Source: JAYZVT01 sp050248375 | GTDB lineage: Bacteria; Pseudomonadota; Alphaproteobacteria; Rhizobiales; Methyloligellaceae | Direction: 5' to 3' | Assembly: GCA_050248375.1 (NCBI GenBank) | Contig: JBFWSL010000112.1 | Span: 1 to 11,073, forward strand | Length of the DNA stretch: 11,073 nucleotides | Shown here: positions 1 through 5,857 of the stretch, in pieces | Layout: every line of letters starts with the position of its first letter | Position numbering within the stretch: position 1 is the first letter of the stretch | Position numbers and translations under genes: made by a program | The notes under the pieces: generated by a model | Database searches by the model: none | Seen by the model: only the letters and a program-made list of their open reading frames with translations | What the model was told of the DNA's origin: nothing

Positions 1-417
1 TTCCTTGGTCTTGGTCTGATCGCGCGCCGGATCGTAGATCTGGTCGTATTGCGACATCGCCATGATGTGCTGGGCGAGCGCCGCCTCCTTGGTGCCCGGA
101 TGCAGCGTGGTGTATCGCTGCGCGGCCGAGTTGGCTTCCGCGTACCTGCCCCCCTTGTAGTAGGCGAAGGCCGACATGACGATGGCGCGCCGCGCCTCGG
201 GCGAATAGGGATGGTCCCTGTCCACTTCCTCGAAGCGCTTGGCCGCGGCCTCGAACTTGCCGCGGTCCATCAGCGCCTCGCCCTGCGCGTACATCAGTTC
301 CGGCGGATCCGGATTCGTCGTGATCTTGGAATCGGTCGAGGCACAGGCCCACAGCGCCGGTGACAAGGCGAGCACCAGCAGCAACCGGCCCAGACGCAGA
401 CGAATTCCCTCGAACAC
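1..417 (-). CDS. bamD: BamD outer-membrane assembly lipoprotein, N-terminal part (cut by window edge)
   Basis: BamD (older names ComL, YfiO) is a periplasmic-facing lipoprotein of the BAM complex, which folds beta-barrel proteins into the outer membrane. The visible 139 residues begin with a short signal peptide: basic residues at 6-11, a Leu/Val-rich core at 12-19, and a lipobox Leu-Trp-Ala-Cys at 22-25 with Cys25 as the lipidation site. TPR-type helices follow from about residue 40, including ELMYAQGEALMDRGKFEAA and, near the edge, AMSQYDQIYDPARDQT, a stretch typical of BamD. About half of a usual 250-290 residue protein is present. The chosen start is GTG at 415-417, preceded by GGGGA at a suitable distance. 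An in-frame GTG at 448-450 lacks a ribosome site and would place extra residues before the signal peptide. The gene is 160 bases downstream of lpxC and probably has its own promoter. Confidence 0.93.
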   Translation of the reverse strand, partial: MFEGIRLRLGRLLLVLALSPALWACASTDSKITTNPDPPELMYAQGEALMDRGKFEAAAKRFEEVDRDHPYSPEARRAIVMSAFAYYKGGRYAEANSAAQRYTTLHPGTKEAALAQHIMAMSQYDQIYDPARDQTKTKE

Positions 418-460
418 CTGAATTCCCCGACCAGAAACACGAGTATGCACGTCCGGCCTG

Positions 461-469
461 TTTATAGCA
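461..469 (-). promoter_or_regulatory. Candidate extended -10 promoter for bamD
   Basis: On the minus strand this reads TGCTATAAA, matching an extended -10 element (TGnTATAAT) except for the last base. Transcription would begin near 454, leaving a leader of about 37 bases before the bamD GTG. The -35 position (about 484-489, GCTGGT) is a poor match, as is common for extended -10 promoters. This is inference from consensus only. Confidence 0.4.
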
Positions 470-485
470 GGCAGCCAACCCAGAC

Positions 486-503
486 CAGCATAGGAACATG
501 CTG
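486..503. repeat. Perfect 6-bp inverted repeat with 6-base loop upstream of bamD
   Basis: CAGCAT and ATGCTG flank a 6-base centre (AGGAAC on the plus strand). The element covers the expected -35 region of the bamD promoter candidate. In RNA read from lpxC it could form a small hairpin, but no U-tract follows, so it is not a convincing terminator. A protein-binding operator is an alternative; neither role is shown by the sequence. Confidence 0.4.
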
Positions 504-577
504 AATGTGGTGAATTTTTGCCGCCGGTGAAATGGGGCAGGCAGCGGCTCGAATCGCCGCCGGCCCGTCGGTCCCGG

Positions 578-1531
578 CTAACTGCGGTCGGCCGCGTAGT
601 TCGCCACGGCCAGGCTCATGCTGGCCTCGGCGCGGATCGACTCGCGTGCACGCGGCGCATCGACCATGGTCCACGCCTCGCTGTCGGCGAACAACGCCTT
701 CAGCATCAGCGCGTTGAGACGATGCCCGCCCCGGCGCGAACGGTACGCGCCCAGGATCGGCCGCCCCGCCAGCGCAAGATCGCCCACCGCGTCCAGCGCC
801 TTGTGGCGCACGAACTCGTCGGCGAAGCGCAGGCCCTCCGGGTTGATCACCCGGTTGTCGCCGATGGCCACGGTGTTATCCAGCGACGCGCCGAGCGCCA
901 GCCCGGCGGCCCAAAGACCCTCCACGTCCTTCATGAAACCGAAGGTCCGCGCCCGGCAGAGCTGGTCGCGGAACACGCCCGGGCTCACCTCGCCGCGGAA
1001 GCGCTGCTTGCCGATGACGTCGGTGTCGAACTCGATCTCCACGTCCACGTGGAAGCCGTTATGGGGCCGGATCTCGCCGAAGCACTGGCCCTCTTCCACC
1101 CGCACGGGCTTCAGGACCTTGATGAAGCGGCGCGGCGCCGCCAGTTCGGCGATTCCCGCCTCGTCGATCGCATCGACGAAGGCCTGGGCGCTGCCGTCCA
1201 TGATCGGGACTTCGCCGCTGTCGATCTCGACCGTGACATTGTCGATGTTGAGGCCGCGCAGGGCGGCCAGCAGATGCTCGACCGTGGCCACGGAAGCGCC
1301 GTTGCCGTCGCTCAGCACCGTGCACAGGGTCACACCCGAAATGGCTTCGAAACTTGCCGGGATTTCGACGATGCCGCCGCCCTTGCGCAGGACGAAGACC
1401 ACGCCGGTATCCGCATCAGCAGGTGAGAGGGTGATCGAGACGGGCGCCCCGGTATGTACGCCAGTACCCGTGAGTACGATATCGCAGCCGATAGTCGTCT
1501 GCTGTGCCCCAACAAAGCGGTTCATCACCAC
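578..1531 (-). CDS. lpxC: UDP-3-O-acyl-N-acetylglucosamine deacetylase LpxC
   Basis: LpxC is the zinc hydrolase that removes the N-acetyl group from UDP-3-O-acyl-GlcNAc, the committed step of lipid A synthesis, in the cytoplasm. The 317-residue product has the usual length and all active-site motifs: GTGVHTGAP at 22-30, TVEHLLAAL at 83-91 (Glu85 general base, His86 zinc ligand), the RTFGF segment at 195-199, HKALDAVGDLALAG from 243 (His243 and Asp247 zinc ligands), and GGHRLN with the catalytic His at 270. Three starts are stacked as GTG-GTG-ATG (1531, 1528, 1525). AAGGA lies 6 bases before the first GTG and 12 before the ATG, so 1531 is chosen, but 1525 is possible and changes only two residues. 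The gene sits between long spacers on both sides, which suggests separate transcription from ftsZ. The position after ftsZ matches other proteobacteria. Confidence 0.97.
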   Translation of the reverse strand: MVMNRFVGAQQTTIGCDIVLTGTGVHTGAPVSITLSPADADTGVVFVLRKGGGIVEIPASFEAISGVTLCTVLSDGNGASVATVEHLLAALRGLNIDNVTVEIDSGEVPIMDGSAQAFVDAIDEAGIAELAAPRRFIKVLKPVRVEEGQCFGEIRPHNGFHVDVEIEFDTDVIGKQRFRGEVSPGVFRDQLCRARTFGFMKDVEGLWAAGLALGASLDNTVAIGDNRVINPEGLRFADEFVRHKALDAVGDLALAGRPILGAYRSRRGGHRLNALMLKALFADSEAWTMVDAPRARESIRAEASMSLAVANYAADRS

Positions 1532-1593
1532 GCGCCGTCCTTACGTTCCCTACACGGCCAGGATGATGATAGACCCACCTAGCCCCCGACTGG

Positions 1594-1622
1594 ATCATAC
1601 GCGCCCCAGACACTTCTGTTCG
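1594..1622 (-). promoter_or_regulatory. Candidate sigma-70-type promoter for lpxC
   Basis: On the minus strand CGAACA (1617-1622) is followed after 17 bases by TATGAT (1594-1599). The -10 element matches the consensus at five of six positions and the -35 at three of six. The leader to the lpxC start would be about 55-60 bases. A second TATCAT-like box lies about 30 bases closer to lpxC, with no good -35. Confidence 0.33.
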
Positions 1623-1749
1623 ACGGGACCCCTACCTAATTCCGGCTGCCAGCTTGATTTTTCTTGGCCAGCCGCCCCGTTCGCCCCCATGCCTTGGACA
1701 AGCAGGCTGAGGATAGTCTGCGATTCCACCCGGGCACAAATCACGGATT

Positions 1750-1764
1750 TTTACATTCTGTTAC
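1750..1764 (+). promoter_or_regulatory. CtrA-like direct repeat in the ftsZ-lpxC spacer (weak)
   Basis: The plus strand reads TTTA, seven bases, TTAC. The known binding site of the alphaproteobacterial cell-cycle regulator CtrA is TTAA-N7-TTAA, so six of eight positions agree. It lies in the A/T-rich part of the spacer and resembles a second element inside ddl at 6082-6097, in the opposite orientation. Chance agreement in an A/T-rich patch is quite possible. Confidence 0.2.
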
Positions 1765-1841
1765 CGTTTTCTCCTTGTTTTTGCCGGAACCCTGCCGCTT
1801 TCGGCCACCCTTGCGCCATATTGGTGAACGATCAGGCCCGC

Positions 1842-3449
1842 CTAGCTGCTCTGCCTGCGCAGGAAAGCCGGAATCTCCAGCTCATCCTCCTCCGCCATGC
1901 GTATCTTGCCAGGCTGCGCGGCCTTGGCCGTGCCCGCCGTGCGGGCGATCCGGGCCCGTGATTCGGGCGTCGCCGAGGCGCTGTGGCGGGCCGCCGGAGC
2001 CTTGGGGGTCTCCATGACGGGTTCGCGCGGCCTCTGCTCGCTCTCGTCCGCCTGACCGCGGCCGCCGATGCCGCCCTTGAGCCGCTCGAAGAACCCGACC
2101 TTCTTCTTCTGGGCCTGCAGGCCGATCTCCGGCAGTTCGCCCCTGCGGGCCTTCATCTCGTTCTGAACGATATCGGGGAAATCCTCCACCTGCGGCATCT
2201 TCAGGGGCGCCTGGCGGGCAACCGAGGGGGCCTGCGGCACGAATTTCTGCCTCTCCTGGCCCTCGACCCCCGCGGGGCGCACGGCCGGGCGCGCCACCGC
2301 CTGCTGCGGCGCACGCTTCTCGATGGTGACCTCGCCCGGGGCCTTGAACAATTCGCGCCCCTGTCCCTGGGGCGCGGCCGCCCTGGGCTTCTCCGCCTGG
2401 GCCGGCTGCAGGGCCGCGATGCGGCCGGACAGGCTCGCGATGCCGTTGTCCTCCGCCGATGCGTCGGCTTGCGGCGCTGCCGCGCTGCGTTCCAGGCCAG
2501 TGGCGACAACCGACACCCGGATCGTGCCGTCCAGGTTGTCGTCGAAGGTGGCGCCGAGAATGATGTTGGCCTCGGAGTCCACTTCCTCGCGGATGCGGCT
2601 CGCCGCCTCGTCCACTTCGTAGAGGGTGAGGTCCTGGCCGCCGGTGATGGAGATCAGCAGGCCGGACGCGCCCTTCATGGACACGTCGTCCAGCAGCGGG
2701 TTGGAGATCGCCGCCTCCGCCGCCTCGATGGCGCGCTTCTCGCCCGACGCCTCGCCGGTGCCCATCATCGCCTTGCCCATGCCCTGCATGATGGTCTTCA
2801 CGTCGGCGAAGTCGAGGTTGATCAGGCCTTCCTTGACCATCAGGTCGGTGATGCAGGCCACGCCCGAATGCAGCACCCGGTCGGCCATGGCGAAGGCGTC
2901 CGACAGGGTGGTCTTCTCGGTCGCCACCCGGAACAGGTTCTGGTTCGGGATGACGATCAGCGTGTCCACATACTTGGCCAGTTCCTTGATGCCGGCCTCG
3001 GCCGCGATCATGCGGCGATGGCCCTCGAACTGGAACGGCTTGGTCACCACGCCGACGGTCAGGATGCCGTCCTCGCGCGAGGCCCGCGCGATCACCGGCG
3101 CGGCGCCCGTGCCGGTGCCGCCGCCCATGCCGGCCGTGATGAAGGCCATGTGCGAGCCCGAGAGCTGCGCCTTGATGTCGGCGTAGACCTCCTCGGCCGC
3201 CGCCGCTCCGATCTCCGGCTTGGAGCCCGCGCCCAGGCCTTCGGTCACCGCCGTGCCCATCTGGATGCGCCGCTCCGCGCTGGAGACGCTCAGCGCCTGC
3301 GCGTCGGTGTTGGCGACCACGAAATGGACGCCCTGCAGACCCGAACGGATCATGTTGTTGACGGCGTTGCCGCCGGCGCCGCCGACACCGAATACGGTGA
3401 TACGGGGCTTCAGCTCCGTGAGGTCGGGTACTTTGAGATTGATAGTCAT
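1842..3449 (-). CDS. ftsZ: Cell division GTPase FtsZ
   Basis: FtsZ is the tubulin-like GTPase that forms the cytoplasmic Z-ring and recruits the divisome. The 535-residue product starts MTINLKVPDLTELKPRI, typical of alphaproteobacterial FtsZ. The GTP-binding loop GGGTGTG lies at 109-115, and the T7 synergy loop NLDFADVKTIM, which completes the GTPase site of the neighbouring subunit, at 211-221. The globular part ends near 320. A long Ala/Pro/Gln-rich linker of about 200 residues follows, then the C-terminal peptide DELEIPAFLRRQ at 522-532, which in this family binds FtsA and other partners. Total length is well above E. coli FtsZ because of the linker, as is common in this class. The ATG at 3447-3449 has GGGA 5 bases upstream. 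The frame stays open to an ATG at 3539, but those 30 residues are not FtsZ-like. The gene lies 105 bases after ftsA. Confidence 0.98.
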   Translation of the reverse strand: MTINLKVPDLTELKPRITVFGVGGAGGNAVNNMIRSGLQGVHFVVANTDAQALSVSSAERRIQMGTAVTEGLGAGSKPEIGAAAAEEVYADIKAQLSGSHMAFITAGMGGGTGTGAAPVIARASREDGILTVGVVTKPFQFEGHRRMIAAEAGIKELAKYVDTLIVIPNQNLFRVATEKTTLSDAFAMADRVLHSGVACITDLMVKEGLINLDFADVKTIMQGMGKAMMGTGEASGEKRAIEAAEAAISNPLLDDVSMKGASGLLISITGGQDLTLYEVDEAASRIREEVDSEANIILGATFDDNLDGTIRVSVVATGLERSAAAPQADASAEDNGIASLSGRIAALQPAQAEKPRAAAPQGQGRELFKAPGEVTIEKRAPQQAVARPAVRPAGVEGQERQKFVPQAPSVARQAPLKMPQVEDFPDIVQNEMKARRGELPEIGLQAQKKKVGFFERLKGGIGGRGQADESEQRPREPVMETPKAPAARHSASATPESRARIARTAGTAKAAQPGKIRMAEEDELEIPAFLRRQSS

Positions 3450-3535
3450 GGCTTTCCCGCTCTGTCCTTCGTTGCCAGCCTTGCCGTTTGTCGTCCGTAC
3501 CGGTTTCTGGTTCCGCCGTGCTGGTACCCGGCGGG

Positions 3536-3555
3536 CCATTCCCCTACCCCACCCC
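3536..3555 (-). other. G-tract, possible G-quadruplex, at the ftsA stop codon
   Basis: The minus (coding) strand has three runs of four G separated by loops of one and two bases, followed by a GG: GGGG-T-GGGG-TA-GGGG-AAT-GG. The first G of the first run is the last base of the ftsA TAG stop codon. With four tracts of at least two G this could fold as a two-layer quadruplex in mRNA or single-stranded DNA; a full three-layer fold would need another partner tract. The sequence pattern is certain, the structure is inferred. Confidence 0.4.
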
Positions 3556-4841
3556 TAAAAACTCTCGCGGATCCACTGGCTCACCCGGGCCAGATATCCC
3601 GTACCCGTGGCCAGTGCGCGCTGCCGTGCGCCGGCGCCGCTCTCGGCCGCCGGGGTGCACGCATGCAGCACAAGCCCGCACGCCGCCGCGAAGGAAGGTC
3701 CAACCCCCTTCGGCGGCAATCCCCGCAAGTGCCTGGGCCGCGACGCCCGTACCGGCCGTCCGAGTATGCGGGACGCATAATCGGGCAACCCGGTCATCTG
3801 GCTCGCGCCCCCCGCGAGGATGATCTTGTGTCCGGCGGCTTCCGAATGACCCGCGGCCGCCATACGCTCGCTCGTCAACTGCAAAATCTCGTCGATGCGC
3901 GGCTGCACCACCTGCGCGATCTGCGCACGCGTGATCCGCGCCGTCCCTGTATCCCTGTCGCCGCGCGACACCCCGAGGGACACATACTCCCGCTCGTCGA
4001 GCGCCGTGGCGAATGGCGCCCCGTGCAAGGTCTTGATTCGCTCCGCCTGCTCCAGCGAAATCGAAAATTGCCTCGCCATGTCAAGGGTAACGTGATTCCC
4101 TCCGATCGCGATGGCATCGCAATGGACGAAATGCCCGTCGCAAAACACCGAAAACGTGGTCGTGCCCGCTCCCATGTCGATGCAGGTCGCGCCGAGCCGG
4201 GCCTCGTCGCCCACCAGGGAACCCAGCGCGCTGGCGTAGGGCGCGGCGACCAGGCCGGCCACGGTCAGATGGCAGCGCTCGACGCACAGGATCAGGTTCT
4301 TCAGCGGCAGCTCGTCCACCGCCACCGCATGCACGTCGACGCCCAGCCGCTCCGCGATCATGCCGCGGGGCTCGGCGATATTGGTGTGGCAGTCGATGCT
4401 GAAGCCGGTCGGCAGCGCGTGCAGGACTACCCGGTCCTCCCGCGCGGCATATTCCCGGCCCGCCGCCAGCACCCGGTCGATGTCCTGGCTCCGCACGGAC
4501 TCGCCCGCGATGGCGACGCTGGCGGAGAAGGTCTCGCTGCCCAGCCGCCCGCACGACACCGACAGCATCACCTCCTCGATGGTGAGCCCCGCCGATCGCT
4601 CCGCCTGGTCCACCGCTGCGCGGATCGCCTGTTCGGCCGCGTCCATGTGGATCACGGTGCCGCCCTTGATGCCCTGGGAGCGCTGATGGCCGAAGCCGAT
4701 GACCAAGGGAGCCGCGGCAGCCGCAGCGCCGTCGGCGGGGGGCTGCAGGCGCGCGATCAGGCACGTCACCTTGCTCGACCCGATGTCGAGCACGGTCACG
4801 ACCTTCTGCCGCTTTGAGCTGTGTCCCCGTTGCCGGCCCAT
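3555..4841 (-). CDS. ftsA: Cell division protein FtsA
   Basis: FtsA is the actin-like ATPase that tethers FtsZ to the inner membrane and signals to later divisome proteins. The 428-residue product shows the phosphate-1 motif VTVLDIGSSKVTCLIARL at 15-32, the FtsA-specific 1C/SHS2 region within roughly 90-180 with CHTNIAEPRGMIAERLGVDV, the phosphate-2 motif CIDMGAGTTTFSVFCDG at 220-236, and the adenosine motif IILAGGASQMTGLPDYA at 340-356. The protein ends in GYLARVSQWIRESF, matching the amphipathic membrane-targeting helix of FtsA. The start ATG (4839-4841) has GGGA 6 bases upstream, and the frame before it carries no FtsA-like sequence. A 32-base gap separates it from ftsQ, so it is probably co-transcribed with ftsQ. 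Confidence 0.97.
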   Translation of the reverse strand: MGRQRGHSSKRQKVVTVLDIGSSKVTCLIARLQPPADGAAAAAAPLVIGFGHQRSQGIKGGTVIHMDAAEQAIRAAVDQAERSAGLTIEEVMLSVSCGRLGSETFSASVAIAGESVRSQDIDRVLAAGREYAAREDRVVLHALPTGFSIDCHTNIAEPRGMIAERLGVDVHAVAVDELPLKNLILCVERCHLTVAGLVAAPYASALGSLVGDEARLGATCIDMGAGTTTFSVFCDGHFVHCDAIAIGGNHVTLDMARQFSISLEQAERIKTLHGAPFATALDEREYVSLGVSRGDRDTGTARITRAQIAQVVQPRIDEILQLTSERMAAAGHSEAAGHKIILAGGASQMTGLPDYASRILGRPVRASRPRHLRGLPPKGVGPSFAAACGLVLHACTPAAESGAGARQRALATGTGYLARVSQWIRESF

Positions 4842-4873
4842 TCCCTTTCCCGCCTCGGTCTCCCTCGCCTGCC

Positions 4874-5857
4874 TCAGGTATCGCGTCCGCGCGGCGCTGC
4901 CGGCGCGGTCTCGCGCCGGGCCGCCGCCTCGTCGCTCAGTCTCACGGTCACCTGCCCCGGAATGCGCAGGTCCACCGAAACGATCGATCCGGACAGAATG
5001 CTCTGCTCCTTGTCCAGCTCGGAAAGCTTCGCCAGCGCCCGCTCCACGCCGGTCTCGGGCAGGCGGATCTCGATGCCGTTGTCGAGCTGGAGGTTCCAGC
5101 GCCGGTCGGCGACGCGCACCGATGCGCGCACCCGGCGGGCGAACTCCGGCCAGCTCGTCAGCGTTGCGAACAGCGGTTTGACCGTCTTCGGCGCACCGTC
5201 GCCCACGATGAAAGGCAGGTCGGGCCGTGGCGAGGCCAGCGGCGCGATACCGAGCCCCTCCTCGTCCACGAGGTAAAGCTCGCCGTTGTGCTGCCACACG
5301 GCGAAGGGTGCGCGCTCCTCTATCACCACATGCAGGCGCGAGGGCAGCAGCCGCATCACCTGGGCTCGCCTCACCCAGGGAAGCTGCTCCAGGCGCAGTT
5401 GCGCCGCGCCGGTGTCATAGGTGAGCGCGGGCGCGCCGATGCCCACTTTCAGGGCGGCGGCGATCTCCTGCTCGGTGGTGCGCTCGATCCCCTCGATGGT
5501 CAGCTTGTCGATGCGGAAGCCCGCCCGGATGATGGCGCCGGTGGTCTCGTTGGCCATGAAGGACAGCGAACGCTCGAAATAGCCGCCCACGGCGAGCCCG
5601 TAGCCCGCGGCTCCGATCAGGAACAGCGCCGTGCCCGCGCGCCAGGCATGGCGCGGCGCCGCAGTGAAGGCGTTGAAGCGGGATTCGGCCCGTCCGGCCT
5701 TGCGCCGGGAGCGGCCCTGCCAGCCGCCGGACAGCTTCAGGCTGATGCCCAAGGCCTCGTCCGCGGAATCGGAGCCGGAGCGGCCTGCCGCTCCCCAACC
5801 CCAAGTCCAACCGGATTTTCCCTTACCCTTCTTATGCTTACCGCTCAGCGGTCGCAC
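4874..5857 (-). CDS. ftsQ: Cell division protein FtsQ (DivIB family)
   Basis: FtsQ is a bitopic inner-membrane protein that bridges early divisome proteins to the FtsB-FtsL and FtsW-FtsI part. The 327-residue product has a basic cytoplasmic tail of about 70 residues, one membrane segment at about 72-92 (AWRAGTALFLIGAAGYGLAV), a POTRA domain at about 114-182 with FRIDKLTIEGIERTT and LPWVRRAQVMRLLPSRLHV, and the FtsQ beta domain from about 185 to 305 (VWQHNGELYLVDEEG onward). The start is the GTG at 5855-5857: GGAGGA stands exactly 6 bases before it, whereas the longer frame to 5902 has no comparable site and would add residues encoded within ddl. The first 13 bases overlap the end of ddl, so translation is probably coupled. 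The tail contains an unusual Trp/Gly patch at residues 16-22. Confidence 0.95.
   Translation of the reverse strand: MRPLSGKHKKGKGKSGWTWGWGAAGRSGSDSADEALGISLKLSGGWQGRSRRKAGRAESRFNAFTAAPRHAWRAGTALFLIGAAGYGLAVGGYFERSLSFMANETTGAIIRAGFRIDKLTIEGIERTTEQEIAAALKVGIGAPALTYDTGAAQLRLEQLPWVRRAQVMRLLPSRLHVVIEERAPFAVWQHNGELYLVDEEGLGIAPLASPRPDLPFIVGDGAPKTVKPLFATLTSWPEFARRVRASVRVADRRWNLQLDNGIEIRLPETGVERALAKLSELDKEQSILSGSIVSVDLRIPGQVTVRLSDEAAARRETAPAAPRGRDT

Larger units (their letters stand above)
1532..1841. other. Gene-free spacer between ftsZ and lpxC (310 bases)
   Basis: No coding frame with a recognisable protein occurs here. The part at 1741-1800 is A/T-rich compared with the rest of the window: on the minus strand it has several A-tracts, and an AAGGAG that is followed only by ATG-TAA, so it starts no protein. 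The half nearer lpxC contains the best promoter candidate (1594-1622); a weaker one (TTGTGC, 18 bases, TATCCT) lies at 1710-1739. I see no hairpin followed by a U-tract after ftsZ on the minus strand, so whether ftsZ transcripts end here is unclear. The spacer probably carries the lpxC control region. Confidence 0.7.

Noticed and set aside
520..577. GC-rich hairpin and repeated GCCGCCGG octamers just after lpxC as an intrinsic terminator.
   Set aside because: The stem is short and is not followed by a U-tract on the minus strand. The octamers are simple GC-rich sequence 36 bases apart.
1710..1739. Second lpxC promoter candidate TTGTGC-N18-TATCCT.
   Set aside because: Only three and four consensus matches with non-optimal spacing; kept as a weaker alternative in the spacer description.
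1766..1841. Possible intrinsic terminator after ftsZ.
   Set aside because: The GCCG-AAAG-CGGC stem has only four pairs, and on the transcribed strand it is followed by A-runs, not U-runs.
3450..3539. A 30-residue basic N-terminal extension of FtsZ starting at an ATG at 3537-3539.
   Set aside because: The extension is not FtsZ-like, its third codon positions are less G/C-rich than the gene, and the ATG at 3447-3449 fits known alphaproteobacterial FtsZ starts with GGGA upstream.
1983..4817. A very long plus-strand open frame of over 900 codons opposite ftsZ and ftsA.
   Set aside because: It is rich in Arg, His, Ala and Gly, matches no family and runs across two certain genes and their spacer. 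Such frames are expected on the antisense strand of G+C-rich genes.
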